Of a DNA stretch of 64,000 bases, positions 16,777 through 25,789 are shown piece by piece. The stretch is from Paradesulfitobacterium ferrireducens (GTDB taxonomy: Bacteria > Bacillota > Desulfitobacteriia > Desulfitobacteriales > Desulfitobacteriaceae). A model generated the notes under the pieces. It had not been told where the DNA came from and did no database searches. It was given only the letters and a program-made list of their open reading frames with translations. The stretch covers positions 61,210-125,209 of the forward strand of contig NZ_JAFLRH010000009.1 of NCBI RefSeq assembly GCF_017310645.1, in the 5' to 3' direction. The first letter of the stretch is position 1. Each line of letters begins with the position of its first letter. Made by a program: the position numbers and the translations under genes.

Positions 16777-17979
16777 TTAACGGACACCGGTAAGAAAATG
16801 TCCCATTCTGATTTTTTTGGTGTTGAGATAGCGGGCATTTTCCGGTTTGGGGGAGACTTCCAGCGGAACCCTTTCAACCACTTCGAGTCCGTAACCTTCC
16901 AAGCCAACGATTTTGCGGGGATTATTCGTCATTAGCCGAACTTTGGTGATGCCGAGGTCTGCCAGAATCTGGGCCCCGACACCATAGTCACGGAGGTCGG
17001 GCGGGAAACCTAAGGCGATATTGGCTTCTACTGTGTCTTTGCCTTCCTCCTGGAGCTTATAAGCTTTAAGCTTGTTCAGAAGCCCGATCCCGCGGCCTTC
17101 CTGGCGCATATAGAGCAAAACTCCCCGGCCTTCACGTTCGATCTGGGCCAGGGCTGCGCTTAACTGCTCGCCGCAGTCACAGCGTCTCGAGTGAAAGACA
17201 TCTCCTGTAAGGCATTCGGAATGCACTCGGACTAGGACCGGTTTCCCATCATCCACCGTTCCTTTCACCAAGGCCAAATGATCCTGGTCATCCAAAAGGG
17301 AACGGTAGCCAACGGCCCGGAACTCCCCAAAATCTGTGGGCAAGTGGATGCTTTCTACCATCTCGACTAATTTCTCCGTTTGGCGGCGGTAGCGGATAAG
17401 ATCCTTAATGGTAATCAGTTTCAGCCCGTGTTTTTCCACAAACTTCAAAAGATCAGGTACCCGGGCCATGCTTCCGTCTTCATTCATGATCTCGCAAATC
17501 ACGCCGGCGGGTTGAAGCCCGGCCAGACGGGCCAAGTCAACGGCTCCCTCGGTATGTCCGGCGCGCACCAAGACTCCCCCTTCGCGGGCCCGCAGTGGGA
17601 AGATGTGTCCGGGACGGCGCAAGTCTTCCGGTTTACTGTCCGGATCCATTAAAATTTTAACGGTAGCAGCCCTTTCAAAAGCAGATATTCCGGTCGTGCT
17701 GTCCGCACCGTCCACACTAACCGTGAAAGCAGTCCCATGCGGGTCGGTATTGTGCTGGACCATGGGATCTAACTTGAGAGCTTCGATTCGCTCTCCGGTG
17801 AGGGGGACACAGATAAGCCCTCGGGCATGAGTAGCCATGAAATTAATCGCTTCAGGGGTAGCCTTTTCAGCAGCCATCAAAAGGTCTCCCTCATTTTCGC
17901 GGTCCTCATCATCTACCACTACAATCATGCGGCCTTCCCGAATATCTTCGAGAGCCTGTTCAATGGTATTAAACGGCAT
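16777..17979 (-). CDS. ribBA: Bifunctional DHBP synthase / GTP cyclohydrolase II RibBA
   Basis: A 400-residue fusion. The N-terminal half (1-200) is 3,4-dihydroxy-2-butanone 4-phosphate synthase with the acidic motif [10 protein letters not shown] near 23-32. The C-terminal half is GTP cyclohydrolase II with zinc-binding cysteines in [15 protein letters not shown] near 255-269 and the RQEGRGIGL motif. Both halves have their key residues, so both activities are expected. GGAGTG lies before the ATG. Third gene of ribD-ribE-ribBA-ribH. Confidence 0.96.
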   Translation of the reverse strand: MPFNTIEQALEDIREGRMIVVVDDEDRENEGDLLMAAEKATPEAINFMATHARGLICVPLTGERIEALKLDPMVQHNTDPHGTAFTVSVDGADSTTGISAFERAATVKILMDPDSKPEDLRRPGHIFPLRAREGGVLVRAGHTEGAVDLARLAGLQPAGVICEIMNEDGSMARVPDLLKFVEKHGLKLITIKDLIRYRRQTEKLVEMVESIHLPTDFGEFRAVGYRSLLDDQDHLALVKGTVDDGKPVLVRVHSECLTGDVFHSRRCDCGEQLSAALAQIEREGRGVLLYMRQEGRGIGLLNKLKAYKLQEEGKDTVEANIALGFPPDLRDYGVGAQILADLGITKVRLMTNNPRKIVGLEGYGLEVVERVPLEVSPKPENARYLNTKKIRMGHFLTGVR

Positions 17980-18062
17980 TTGGATTCACTCCTTGTCTTT
18001 AGAAATTTTGGATATATTCTATAAGGCATCTTACCTAGTTTTTTAGCGATGATGGGGCATGG

Positions 18063-18719
18063 TTATAAGAATCCGTTCTGGGCCAGGAAATCTAGGGTCA
18101 GGTCACTTTTCTTGGACTCATTTCGTTCGTGAGAATGGGTAAGAAAACGGGCGACATATTTACCGATGAGGTCAGTTTCTAGATTCACTTTGTCTCCGAT
18201 TCCTTTGCCGCCTAAGGTTGTTTCCTTTGACGTATGGGGGATGAGGGAGACTGAAAACAATTCCTCCGTGACTTCGACCACGGTTAAAGAGATCCCATCA
18301 ATTGCCACCGAGCCTTTAGGGAGGATATACGGGAGCAAAAGGGGTGGGGCACTGATTTCATATACGCGGGCAATCCCTACGGGCTCAATCCGGGAGATGC
18401 ATCCGACTCCGTCCACATGCCCGCTCACTAAATGCCCGCCTAGCCTGGTCTGGAGTTGCAAAGCCCGTTCCAAGTTGACCGGGCTTCCGCGTTTGAGTTC
18501 AGCGAGATTGGTTTTATGCAGGGTTTCAGCCATCACATCGACTGTGAATTCGCGGGAACCGAGTCGGACCACAGTGAGGCAGACACCATTAACCGCAATG
18601 CTGTCCCCAATGACTGTGCCCTCTAAAACTTTATTGGCCCTGACAGTTAGTTCAGCAGAATCCAGCAGCAGCCGGATATTGTCAACTGTCCCCAGTTCTT
18701 CGATAATGCCGGTAAACAA
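18063..18719 (-). CDS. ribE: Riboflavin synthase alpha chain RibE
   Basis: A 218-residue enzyme that dismutates two lumazines to riboflavin. It shows the two tandem lumazine-binding repeats, the first from FTGIIEELG and the second from about residue 98, each with a SIAVNGVCLTV or SVAIDGISLTV segment. The start is TTG at 18719 behind AGAGGTGG. A fragment of the dispersed TCAG-rich repeat lies just upstream, in the ribD-ribE gap. Confidence 0.95.
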   Translation of the reverse strand: MFTGIIEELGTVDNIRLLLDSAELTVRANKVLEGTVIGDSIAVNGVCLTVVRLGSREFTVDVMAETLHKTNLAELKRGSPVNLERALQLQTRLGGHLVSGHVDGVGCISRIEPVGIARVYEISAPPLLLPYILPKGSVAIDGISLTVVEVTEELFSVSLIPHTSKETTLGGKGIGDKVNLETDLIGKYVARFLTHSHERNESKKSDLTLDFLAQNGFL

Positions 18720-18726
18720 GAAACCA

Positions 18727-18765
18727 CCTCTATCCAGTATTCAGGGCAGGTATTCAGTATTAAGA
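18727..18765. repeat. Fragment of the dispersed TCAG-rich repeat
   Basis: CCAGTATTCAGGGCAGG and TATTCAGTATTAAGAAG in the 86-bp gap between ribD and ribE resemble the left arms of the elements at 11930 and 32257. It is short and degenerate, so membership is tentative. Confidence 0.4.
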
Positions 18766-18805
18766 AGTAAGGTAAGAAGCACTACATAATGATAATAATC
18801 TGATC

Positions 18806-19921
18806 TCATTTAGAAGTATCCCGCTTAAGATAACCGGAGACGTGCACATCCCCTGTTTCCGTCCTGACTTCCAGCTGTGTAATTTCCGGAGCATCAGCCA
18901 GTTGTGCGAGCTGAAGCCCAGTGAGAGGAGAGGGGCCGTTCCCGATTAATTTCGGAGCCAAAAAAAACTCTATCTTATCAACGAGCCCGGCTTGAATGAG
19001 ATTCCCGGCTAACCCCCCTCCGCCTTCCAGGAGGACACTGTTCCAGCCTCTCTTAGTGAGGTCGCGTAAAACGGTGGATAATGGAACGTAGCGCTTCTCT
19101 GGGTATTGCCAGACCTCCACTCCCGGTTGGCTTTGCAAGCCGGCGATTTTTGTAGCGGGGGCCGCCAAGGTAGTCGCAATAATACAGGGAGCTGAGCCGG
19201 AGCTGGAGAGAACTTGAGCAGTGTCCGGCAGGCGCAGGGTTCCGTCTACGATCAGGCGAACGGGGTCGCGCCCGCCTTCGATTCGGCAAGTGAGCGCGGG
19301 GTTGTCCTTGAGGACAGTTTCGCTTCCTACCATAATCACATCATAGGAGTTGCGCAAATAATGGACGTAGGCCCGGGACTGCTCATTGCTGATCCAGCGT
19401 GATTCCCCGCCGGCCGTGGCTATTTTCCCATCGAGGGAAAAGGCGGCTTTATACAGGACGAATGGAAGCCCTGAAGTCATAGCCTTGATAAAGGCTTCGT
19501 TAAGTTTTTGGGCCTCTGTCTGCAGGAGGCCTACCTCAACTTTAATCCCGGCTTCCTGCAGGCGTCTGATCCCATTTCCGGCAACTAAAGGATTTGGATC
19601 AACCATAGCCACCACGACCCGGTCGACCTTGGCCCGTACCAAGGCATCGGCGCAGGGAGGGGTACGTCCGAAATGGGAACAGGGTTCGAGCGAGACGTAA
19701 ACGGTGGCGTGCTCAGCCAGGTTCCCGGCAGCCGCCAGGGCATGAACCTCGGCATGAGGTGTTCCGGCCCGGTGATGGTAACCTTCCCCTACAACATCTC
19801 CGTCCCGGACGATCACGCAGCCGACCATGGGATTGGGGCTTGTTCTCCCTTTGGCCAACGCAGCCAGCTCCAAGGCTCTTATCATATAAAATTCATCTTG
19901 AGGGGTAAATTTATGATTCAT
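18806..19921 (-). CDS. ribD: Bifunctional pyrimidine deaminase / reductase RibD
   Basis: A 371-residue enzyme that performs two steps after GTP cyclohydrolase. The N-terminal deaminase domain has the zinc motif HAEV (His56) and PCSHFGRTPPC (Cys81, Cys90). The C-terminal NADPH-dependent reductase begins near residue 150 (KAAFSLDGKIATAGGESRW). First gene of the operon, behind the FMN riboswitch; its ribosome site is weak (GAGAGTGA). Confidence 0.96.
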   Translation of the reverse strand: MNHKFTPQDEFYMIRALELAALAKGRTSPNPMVGCVIVRDGDVVGEGYHHRAGTPHAEVHALAAAGNLAEHATVYVSLEPCSHFGRTPPCADALVRAKVDRVVVAMVDPNPLVAGNGIRRLQEAGIKVEVGLLQTEAQKLNEAFIKAMTSGLPFVLYKAAFSLDGKIATAGGESRWISNEQSRAYVHYLRNSYDVIMVGSETVLKDNPALTCRIEGGRDPVRLIVDGTLRLPDTAQVLSSSGSAPCIIATTLAAPATKIAGLQSQPGVEVWQYPEKRYVPLSTVLRDLTKRGWNSVLLEGGGGLAGNLIQAGLVDKIEFFLAPKLIGNGPSPLTGLQLAQLADAPEITQLEVRTETGDVHVSGYLKRDTSK

Positions 19922-19974
19922 GCTTATTTCGTCACTCTCTGATCATTTGCTTTTAGTTTTAGCAGCTAAACACA

Positions 19975-20001
19975 GAAAAACACCTGGATTCCTCCAGGTG
20001 T
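19975..20001 (-). terminator. Riboswitch-controlled terminator of the rib operon
   Basis: Read on the minus strand, CACCTGGA (20000-19993) pairs with TCCAGGTG (19988-19981) around GGAA, followed by five U (19980-19976). It lies between the FMN aptamer and ribD, as expected for transcription attenuation when FMN is bound. Confidence 0.85.
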
Positions 20002-20068
20002 CCTTTTTTAGCACGGGTTTATGTTGGGAAGGATACTTACTAAGAAATAGGCATACAAAAAATTTGCT

Positions 20069-20130
20069 CATGTCAAGCTTTTTTTAGAAAAGCTTTTATT
20101 TATTAGAAAAGCTTTTTATAGAAAAGCAAT
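20069..20130 (-). repeat. AAGCTT-centred short repeats in the riboswitch expression platform
   Basis: Three copies of an AAAAGCTTTT-like unit plus one AAGC half-copy occur at intervals of about 15-20 bases between the FMN aptamer and the terminator. Each is self-complementary, so several alternative short hairpins are possible. Confidence 0.5.
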
Positions 20131-20150
20131 TTCTTAGAGATCCTTTACAA

Positions 20151-20263
20151 CATCCTCTTCCCATCCAGACTATACTGTCGGCCCCGGAATCACACCGGGT
20201 CAACCAAGAAGGTTCGCGGGCTTTACCGCCGGTAAGGATTTTCACCTATCCCCAGAGGAATAT
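20151..20263 (-). promoter_or_regulatory. FMN riboswitch (RFN element)
   Basis: On the minus strand the sequence runs from CCTCTGGGGATAGGTGAAAA through ACCGGCGGTAAAGCCCGCGA to GTCTGGATGGGAAGAGG. These are the conserved blocks of the RFN aptamer, including the GGGG-AGGGUGAAA-like 5' strand and the AGCCCGCGA loop. The closing stem pairs ATTCCTCT with AGAGGATG. It controls ribD-ribE-ribBA-ribH through the terminator at 19975-20001. Confidence 0.95.
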
Positions 20264-20280
20264 TATTCGATTGTGAATTT

Positions 20281-20309
20281 ATCTTAACCCATTTAACCGG
20301 ATTTGACAA
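20281..20309 (-). promoter_or_regulatory. Sigma-A promoter of the rib operon
   Basis: On the minus strand TTGTCA (20309-20304) and TAAGAT (20286-20281) are separated by 17 bases, just upstream of the riboswitch. Confidence 0.7.
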
Positions 20310-20457
20310 GATGCAAGAGCACATTTTTTCAACGGCTGAGTATTCTTCTTCGGCAGGATTAGTCTTCGCTTTAACGAATATTTTTTAGTATGGTCTAAAA
20401 TTTGTTCTCAAGGGTAAAAAGATTTTCCCGCAGGTACATATGAAGGGGGGCGAAAAG

Positions 20458-20472
20458 CCCGGTTTTACCGGG
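20458..20472 (+). promoter_or_regulatory. Small hairpin over the glpK ribosome site
   Basis: CCCGG (20458-20462) can pair with CCGGG (20468-20472) immediately before GTGGTGCT and the glpK ATG. The better purine run GAAGGGGGG lies about 28 bases upstream of the start, too far for direct use. The hairpin could bring it closer or block initiation; function is a guess. Confidence 0.3.
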
Positions 20473-20479
20473 TGGTGCT

Positions 20480-21979
20480 ATGGCCAAATCCTATATCTTG
20501 GCTTTGGATCAGGGAACCACGAGTTCGCGCGCTATTCTTTTTGACCGGCAGAGCAGAATGGTAGCAGTGGCGCAAAAAGAAATCACGCAATACTATCCTC
20601 ACCCCGGCTGGGTCGAGCATGATGCGGCGGAAATATGGCAGACCCAGTATCAAGTGATTGAACAGGTATTGGAGCAAAGCGGGGTAAAAGCGGCAGAGCT
20701 TGCCGCCATCGGAATAACCAATCAGCGGGAGACGGCTGTGCTTTGGGATAAAAATACCGGGGAGCCGGTCCACCGGGCGCTGGTGTGGCAATGCCGCCGC
20801 ACCACCGAGATGGTGGAAGCGTTAAAGGCGGAAGGCTGGTCCGACAAAATCCGGGCCAAGACCGGGCTTATCCCTGATGCTTATTTTTCCGCAACCAAAA
20901 TCAAATGGCTGCTTGAGCAGGTTGAGGGGGCAAGAGCCAAAGCGGCACGCGGAGAATTGCTCTTTGGCACAGTCGATACCTGGCTTCTGTGGCGGCTAAC
21001 CGGAGGCAAGGTGCATGCCACAGATTATTCCAATGCTTCCCGCACTATGCTCTTTAATATTCATACGCTCAACTGGGATGAAGACATTCTGCAGGCCTTG
21101 GATATTCCCCTTTCCATCCTGCCGCTAGTAAAGCCCTCAAGCATCGTCTTCGGGGAAGCGGAATCCGGACTGTTCAAAGGATGGTCCGTTCCGGTGGCCG
21201 GGATTGCCGGAGACCAGCAGGCGGCTTTGTTCGGACAGATGTGCTTTACTCCGGGTATGGCCAAAAACACGTATGGCACCGGCTGTTTTATGCTCATGAA
21301 CACCGGAACCAAGGCGGTTCAGTCCGGGAACGGCCTGCTCACGACCATTGCCTGGGGCCTGAACGGGCAGGTGGAATACGCGCTTGAGGGCAGTGTGTTT
21401 ATTGCGGGTGCAGCGGTGCAGTGGCTGCGTGACGGCTTGAAAATCCTCGAAACTTCCGCCGATTCCGAGAAGCTGGCGCTTGAGGCTGCTGATTCCGCCG
21501 GGGTCTACGTGATTCCTGCCTTTACGGGGCTGGGAGCTCCTCACTGGAACATGAGAGCACGCGGCAGCATTTTTGGCTTAACCAGGGGAGTTGGCCGGGC
21601 CCACCTGGTGCGCGCGACCCTGGAAGCTCTTGCCTACCAGACCAAGGACGTGCTGGGGGCGATGCAGGCTGATGCCGCACTTGAGCTTCAGGCATTAAAG
21701 GTGGACGGCGGAGCGGCGGCCAACAACTTCTTAATGCAGTTTCAGGCGGATATTTTAGGGGTACCGGTGGAGCGCCCGCAGGTTTTGGAAACGACCGCCC
21801 TGGGAGCCGCTTACTTGGCGGGGCTTGCTGTCGGTTTCTGGCGGGATCTGGCCGAAGTGGCCCGGGCCTGGCAGTTAGATCAAAAATTCCTGCCGCAAAT
21901 GACTGATCCGCATAGGGAAAAACTTTACCGGGGCTGGCAAAAGGCGGTGGCCCGCAGTTTGGATTGGGATGAGGATTAA
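20480..21979 (+). CDS. glpK: Glycerol kinase GlpK
   Basis: A 499-residue FGGY-family kinase making glycerol 3-phosphate. The ATP-binding [11 protein letters not shown] at the N-terminus, substrate residues in [14 protein letters not shown] near 78-91, [13 protein letters not shown] near 240 and the [13 protein letters not shown] motif near 410 are all typical. Length matches the family. No glycerol facilitator or glycerol-3-phosphate dehydrogenase gene is next to it, so it is a stand-alone gene here. Confidence 0.95.
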   Translation: MAKSYILALDQGTTSSRAILFDRQSRMVAVAQKEITQYYPHPGWVEHDAAEIWQTQYQVIEQVLEQSGVKAAELAAIGITNQRETAVLWDKNTGEPVHRALVWQCRRTTEMVEALKAEGWSDKIRAKTGLIPDAYFSATKIKWLLEQVEGARAKAARGELLFGTVDTWLLWRLTGGKVHATDYSNASRTMLFNIHTLNWDEDILQALDIPLSILPLVKPSSIVFGEAESGLFKGWSVPVAGIAGDQQAALFGQMCFTPGMAKNTYGTGCFMLMNTGTKAVQSGNGLLTTIAWGLNGQVEYALEGSVFIAGAAVQWLRDGLKILETSADSEKLALEAADSAGVYVIPAFTGLGAPHWNMRARGSIFGLTRGVGRAHLVRATLEALAYQTKDVLGAMQADAALELQALKVDGGAAANNFLMQFQADILGVPVERPQVLETTALGAAYLAGLAVGFWRDLAEVARAWQLDQKFLPQMTDPHREKLYRGWQKAVARSLDWDED

Positions 21980-21981
21980 GA

Positions 21982-22506
21982 CTATTCAAAATCCTTTTTA
22001 AGTAAGCCCATCAGAATAGCATCATGGTACTTGCCGAGGATATAGCGCGCCTCTCTTTGCCTCCCTTCCACTTGAAAGCCCGCTTTTTCATAAGCTTTGA
22101 TGGCCCTGGTATTGCCATCCCATGTATCCAGGGAAAGACGGTGCAGGTTCCATTGGCTGAAGAGAAAGCGGACGAAGGTGATGAGAGCGTCCGTGCCATA
22201 GCCTTTACCCCAGAAGTTTTTATCCCCGATGCTGATAAAGAGAGAAGCGGAGCGGGCGGGAATGTTAAAATCCCTAAAACCGATGGTACCGATCAAGACA
22301 TTTTTTTCATTTAAGACGGCAAAGCGCTGCCCATCCGCAGACTCCTGTAAATACCTGTCCCTAAGCAGCTCACGGTTTAACAAAGTACTCAAAGGCCAAG
22401 AGCCGCTTGCCCATAAATTCACTTCTTGGTCATTTACCCATTCATAAAGGCGATCGATATCTTCCTCTTCCAAGGGACGGATTAAGGTCTTTTTACCTTT
22501 AAGCAT
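21982..22506 (-). CDS. GNAT acetyltransferase, RimJ/RimL-like
   Basis: A 174-residue acetyltransferase. It has the RimL-type N-terminus TLIRPLEEEDIDRLYEW, the acetyl-CoA loop KNFWGKGYGTDALI near 95-108 and the closing segment NTRAIKAYEKAGFQVEGRQRE. Members acetylate ribosomal protein N-termini, antibiotics or small amines; the substrate is unknown. The start at 22506 has GGAAGGA at good spacing; the upstream ATG at 22554 does not. It converges on glpK with only two bases between the stops. Confidence 0.8.
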   Translation of the reverse strand: MLKGKKTLIRPLEEEDIDRLYEWVNDQEVNLWASGSWPLSTLLNRELLRDRYLQESADGQRFAVLNEKNVLIGTIGFRDFNIPARSASLFISIGDKNFWGKGYGTDALITFVRFLFSQWNLHRLSLDTWDGNTRAIKAYEKAGFQVEGRQREARYILGKYHDAILMGLLKKDFE

Positions 22507-22618
22507 GCTTATCTTTCCTTCCAGGAGACTATTTGTGCTACTCAGTTCATCCAAAGATAAATAATGTCTGACTATAATTATAGGAAAAAAGTTCGCATTG
22601 TAAAATCTTAGGATAGAA

Positions 22619-22653
22619 AATGCTCACCCCCTGAAATAATTAAGGGTGAGCGT
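22619..22653. terminator. Hairpin in the acetyltransferase-tRNA gap
   Basis: GCTCACCC and GGGTGAGC form an 8-bp stem with a loop of about 15 bases. On the minus strand it is followed by ATTTTCT. It may be a secondary terminator of the tRNA transcript. Confidence 0.4.
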
Positions 22654-22713
22654 ATTTGCTAGTACAGGATAAAAATTATAGAGAAAGAATATGACAATGC
22701 GCAATGTTATGAC

Positions 22714-22738
22714 AAAATCCCCGGACGCGGGGATTTTT
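22714..22738 (-). terminator. Terminator of the tRNA-Pro/tRNA-Thr transcript
   Basis: AAAATCCCCG (22714-22723) pairs with CGGGGATTTT (22728-22737). On the minus strand the tail is TTTTGT, 16 bases after the tRNA-Thr CCA. It is symmetrical and may work in both directions. Confidence 0.7.
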
Positions 22739-22753
22739 CTTTTCAAAATAAAA

Positions 22754-22829
22754 TGGAGCCGACGATGGGACTCGAACCCGCAACCTGCTGATTACAAATC
22801 AGCTGCTCTGCCAATTGAGCTACGTCGGC
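22754..22829 (-). tRNA. tRNA-Thr (anticodon TGT)
   Basis: A 76-nt cloverleaf including an encoded CCA. The acceptor GCCGACG pairs with CGTCGGC; the anticodon arm is GCTGA-TTTGTAA-TCAGC, giving anticodon TGT for ACA codons; the T arm contains GGTTCGAGTCC. It is 14 bases downstream of tRNA-Pro on the same transcript. Confidence 0.95.
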
Positions 22830-22843
22830 ATATGAATTATCAG

Positions 22844-22920
22844 TGGTCGGGGCGACAGGATTCGAACCTGCGGCCTCTTGGTCCCGAACCAAGCGCGCTA
22901 CCAAACTGCGCTACGCCCCG
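22844..22920 (-). tRNA. tRNA-Pro (anticodon CGG)
   Basis: A 77-nt cloverleaf with encoded CCA. The acceptor CGGGGCG pairs with CGCCCCG; the anticodon arm is CTTGG-TTCGGGA-CCAAG, so the anticodon is CGG for CCG codons; the T loop carries GGTTCGAATCC. Confidence 0.95.
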
Positions 22921-23089
22921 TTTCTTTCAGAACGTGTATTATCATAGCAAACTCAATCTGGCCTGTCAAGTCAATTATTCTTAATTCATTGCTCGGACCT
23001 TAAAGATAGGATATACTAAAATTAATTTAAAATATATTAGATGCTCAAAAAAGATTAGATCCCTAAAAAACGATTGGAGGATATTGATC

Positions 23090-23941
23090 GTGAGCAAGAC
23101 TGCGATCGTTATGGATTCTACCGGATACCTGACATCCGATATCCTTAACCAATTTCCAATTAAAATCGTTCCGCTTACCGTAACTATCGGAACTGAAACT
23201 TTTGCCGAAACGGAATTAAGCAATGAACTGCTGTTGTTAAAAATTAAGGAAACCGGGAACTTTCCGACGACCTCTCAACCTCCAGTCGGAGCCTTTTTAG
23301 ACACTTATGAACAATTATTGGCCGAAGGGTATGAGGAGATTGTGAGCATTCACATTTCTCAAGAAATTAGCGGTACATATCGCTCCGCCCAAATGGCCCG
23401 GGAAATGATGTCAAGTCCAAGAATACATGTGCTTGATTCCGGTTCGGCCGCTTTAAGCTTTGGCCTCTTAGGCTGGGCTGCCGGGGAAATGGCCCAAGCC
23501 GGAGCCGGTGCTGAAGAAATTGTACATAAAATAACCCAGTTAAAACAGCAAACTGAATTATACTTTATTGTCGATAGTTTGGAAAATCTCAAACGCGGGG
23601 GCAGAATCGGGGGGGCTTCCGCACTTCTGGGTACTTTGCTCCAGATTAAACCCATTCTCTATATCAATCCGCAGGGGGAGATTGATGTTTTTGACAAGGT
23701 GCGTTCGCGCGCCCGGGCTTGGCAGAGGGCTTTACAGGAATTAGTGAGAGCTGTGGCGGATGGCCGGCCTTACCGTATCTGTCTCCAGCATGTGGCTATA
23801 CCAGATGAAGCGTTAACCCTTCTGGATGAGCTGAAACAGAAATTCCCCGGTCATGACATCCGGTTGTTCGAAGCGGGAGCCGTGATTGCATCTCATGTTG
23901 GCCGGGGAGCCTTCGGGATTTCATTTCAACCGGTTCTATGA
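23090..23941 (+). CDS. DegV family fatty-acid-binding protein
   Basis: A 283-residue DegV protein. The N-terminus (TAIVMDSTGYL) and the fatty-acid pocket segments TSQPPVGAFLDTYEQL near 65-80 and HISQEISGTYRSAQMA near 90-105 are typical, as is the KRGGRIGG loop near 170. DegV/FakB proteins bind fatty acids and present them to FakA kinase for phosphorylation; no fakA is adjacent. GTG at 23090 is preferred over TTG at 23084 because GGAGG is then nine bases away. It overlaps the next gene by four bases. Confidence 0.88.
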   Translation: MSKTAIVMDSTGYLTSDILNQFPIKIVPLTVTIGTETFAETELSNELLLLKIKETGNFPTTSQPPVGAFLDTYEQLLAEGYEEIVSIHISQEISGTYRSAQMAREMMSSPRIHVLDSGSAALSFGLLGWAAGEMAQAGAGAEEIVHKITQLKQQTELYFIVDSLENLKRGGRIGGASALLGTLLQIKPILYINPQGEIDVFDKVRSRARAWQRALQELVRAVADGRPYRICLQHVAIPDEALTLLDELKQKFPGHDIRLFEAGAVIASHVGRGAFGISFQPVL

Positions 23942-24894
23942 AGGTAAGAGGACGATTTGCTCCCAGTCCCAGCGGAGAAATGCATCTAGGGAATGCGTTT
24001 ACCGCATTGCTGGCTTGGCTTCAAGTGCGCTCAAGCAATGGAACCATGGTTCTGCGTATTGAAGACCTTGACCCGCAGCGCAGCCGCTCCGAGTATGTGA
24101 GTTTACTGATGCAAGATCTCCGTTGGCTCGGCTTAGATTGGGATGAAGGCCCGGATATCAGCGGACCATTCGGGCCGTATGAGCAAAGCCAGCGCTGGGA
24201 TTTATATGAAGATACTCTGAACTGGCTTAAGATAAAAGGGCTGGTTTACCCCTGCTTCTGTTCGCGCTCCGAGGTGCAGAATGTAGTGTCCGCTCCCCAT
24301 GATACCGGGAGCGGACGGGAGTACCCGGGCACCTGCCGGCATCTGCCTCCTGCTCTCAGAGAACGATATTTAGAAGAAGGCAGGAGATATTGCCTGCGTT
24401 TCCGGGTTCCGGACCGAGAACTGCGCTTCACGGATCTTAATTTTGGCTCTCAAATCATAAATCTCGAGCAGGAGCAGGGAGATTTCATTGTCCGCCGCAG
24501 TGATGGAGTCCACGCTTATCAATTGGCTGTCGTAGTGGACGATGCTTTAATGGATATCACCCATGTGGTGCGGGGTGCGGACCTTCTTTGGTCTACTCCC
24601 AAACAAATTGCACTCTATGAGGCATTGAAGCGACCGGTGCCGGCTTTTGTTCATATCCCGCTTGTCTATGGCGAGGATGGCCGGCGCTTGTCCAAACGCC
24701 ACCAAGTACCCGGGATCAAAACCCTGCGCGAGCAGGGGATTAAGCCTGAACAAGTGGTCGGACTGCTCGGGTATTGGGCCGGATTGCTCCCCAAACCGCT
24801 GGCAATCCTTGCCCGGGATTTAATTCAAGAGTTTGACTTAAACAAATTAGCTGTTCAACCTGTTAGACTGGACAGTTCGATGAAAATTGGGTAG
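23938..24894 (+). CDS. gluQ: Glutamyl-Q tRNA(Asp) synthetase
   Basis: A 318-residue truncated glutamyl-tRNA synthetase homologue that lacks the anticodon-binding domain. GluQ activates glutamate and attaches it to queuosine at position 34 of tRNA-Asp. The HIGH-like motif is MHLGNA at 15-20, the KMSKS equivalent is RRLSKRH near 247, and zinc ligands Cys106, Cys108, Tyr129 and Cys133 are characteristic of GluQ. The start overlaps the degV stop (ATGA), implying coupling. Confidence 0.92.
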   Translation: MKVRGRFAPSPSGEMHLGNAFTALLAWLQVRSSNGTMVLRIEDLDPQRSRSEYVSLLMQDLRWLGLDWDEGPDISGPFGPYEQSQRWDLYEDTLNWLKIKGLVYPCFCSRSEVQNVVSAPHDTGSGREYPGTCRHLPPALRERYLEEGRRYCLRFRVPDRELRFTDLNFGSQIINLEQEQGDFIVRRSDGVHAYQLAVVVDDALMDITHVVRGADLLWSTPKQIALYEALKRPVPAFVHIPLVYGEDGRRLSKRHQVPGIKTLREQGIKPEQVVGLLGYWAGLLPKPLAILARDLIQEFDLNKLAVQPVRLDSSMKIG

Positions 24895-24979
24895 GGTATA
24901 GTGCGGTCGTTTATCAGGTATGCTAAAAAAGTAAACTCGTTGGTACTAATAATACCTCAAAAGACGGGAGTGAAGCATA

Positions 24980-25186
24980 ATGTCTGAGATGCCGCCGCGA
25001 AAATACCTCTGGCAGTTAGCCGACTTCAATAATATCGATTCCAGCTTGTTGTGGGAAGACACGGATGAAATCACGGATGATCAAGGGAAAGACACGCCTC
25101 CAATCAATTCTTCTTTAATCGAAGAAGCGGCATTAACAAACGGATTTGAACAAAGCGGTCCCTCGGAAACGGAATACGAGATTTAA
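24980..25186 (+). CDS. Small acidic hypothetical protein
   Basis: A 68-residue acidic protein, rich in D, E, S and N, without hydrophobic segments or cysteines. It has a good ribosome site (GGGAGTGAAG) and is followed by a terminator about 80 bases downstream, so it is likely a real gene with its own transcript. No family recognised; it looks intrinsically disordered. Confidence 0.55.
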   Translation: MSEMPPRKYLWQLADFNNIDSSLLWEDTDEITDDQGKDTPPINSSLIEEAALTNGFEQSGPSETEYEI

Positions 25187-25266
25187 GTTAGAAATTAACT
25201 TTTATGGCTTTCTAAAAACTAAAATAAATTTAATTCATGACGGATATGGATTTGATTTTTATCATT

Positions 25267-25316
25267 AAACCGCAAGGAGAGTTGCCTAGTATTAGCAAGC
25301 TTGATTGCGGTTTTTT
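25267..25316 (+). terminator. Terminator after the small acidic protein gene
   Basis: AAACCGCAA (25267-25275) pairs with TTGCGGTTT (25305-25313) and runs into a T tract ending in TTATTA. Confidence 0.7.
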
Positions 25317-25677
25317 ATTATTAACGAGGATTCAGAAGCTTGTAAACAGGCTTTTTTATGATATAAATGAAAAGAAATCCAAACAAGTTGAAAGAAATTA
25401 TTAAATTTTTTCAATTGTTGTTTATTTGTTCTAATAATAGACATTTTGTGGCTGAATTAAAAGATTCAAGTAGTAGATCGGCACGTCTTTTTAAAAATAA
25501 AAGTAGATAATAAAATTAAATTATTTTAAGAAATAACTTAAAAAATAGAATCTTTTTTCACAAAGAAGGAATGATAGACTTTGATCGCGAACATTCAATC
25601 AAGAAAAAATACTATTCACCCCTAAAAAAATGCCGCTCAACCGGATTAAGAAATTTTCTGAATGTTTGATTGATTTA

Positions 25678-25705
25678 TTGTATTAATTTAGAAATGTGGT
25701 AAAAT
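25678..25705 (+). promoter_or_regulatory. Candidate promoter of the acs operon
   Basis: TTGTAT (25678-25683) and TAAAAT (25700-25705) are separated by 16 bases, within about 85 bases of the first cooC start. It is the best match in an AT-rich region, so the call is tentative. Confidence 0.4.
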
Positions 25706-25789
25706 AGGCTTTGTGAAGCCTGCAAAATTATTCGAACTTAAATAAGTGATTTATTAGAACTAAACTACGTACTAAAGGGGTTAATGACA

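Larger units (their letters stand above)
25187..25789. other. AT-rich intergenic region upstream of the acs cluster
   Basis: About 600 bases with no convincing gene. It holds the terminator at 25267-25316, then roughly 300 bases of very AT-rich DNA and a possible promoter at 25678-25705. Two short frames (25237-25404 and 25367-25510) lack ribosome sites. CAATCAA-like motifs near 25597 and TTGATTG near 25666 could be parts of an operator, but no clear dyad is visible. Confidence 0.6.

Noticed and set aside
20050..20075. TTGACA on the minus strand as a second rib promoter
   Set aside because: No acceptable -10 at normal spacing, and a transcript from it would still meet the terminator without an aptamer.
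21522..21989. Minus-strand Pro/Arg-rich frame inside glpK
   Set aside because: Antisense shadow of conserved GlpK coding sequence.
25237..25404. 55-codon open frame in the same gap
   Set aside because: It runs through the terminator hairpin at 25267-25316 and has no ribosome site.
25367..25510. 47-codon open frame in the AT-rich gap before cooC
   Set aside because: No ribosome site, low-complexity AT-driven composition and no recognisable sequence.
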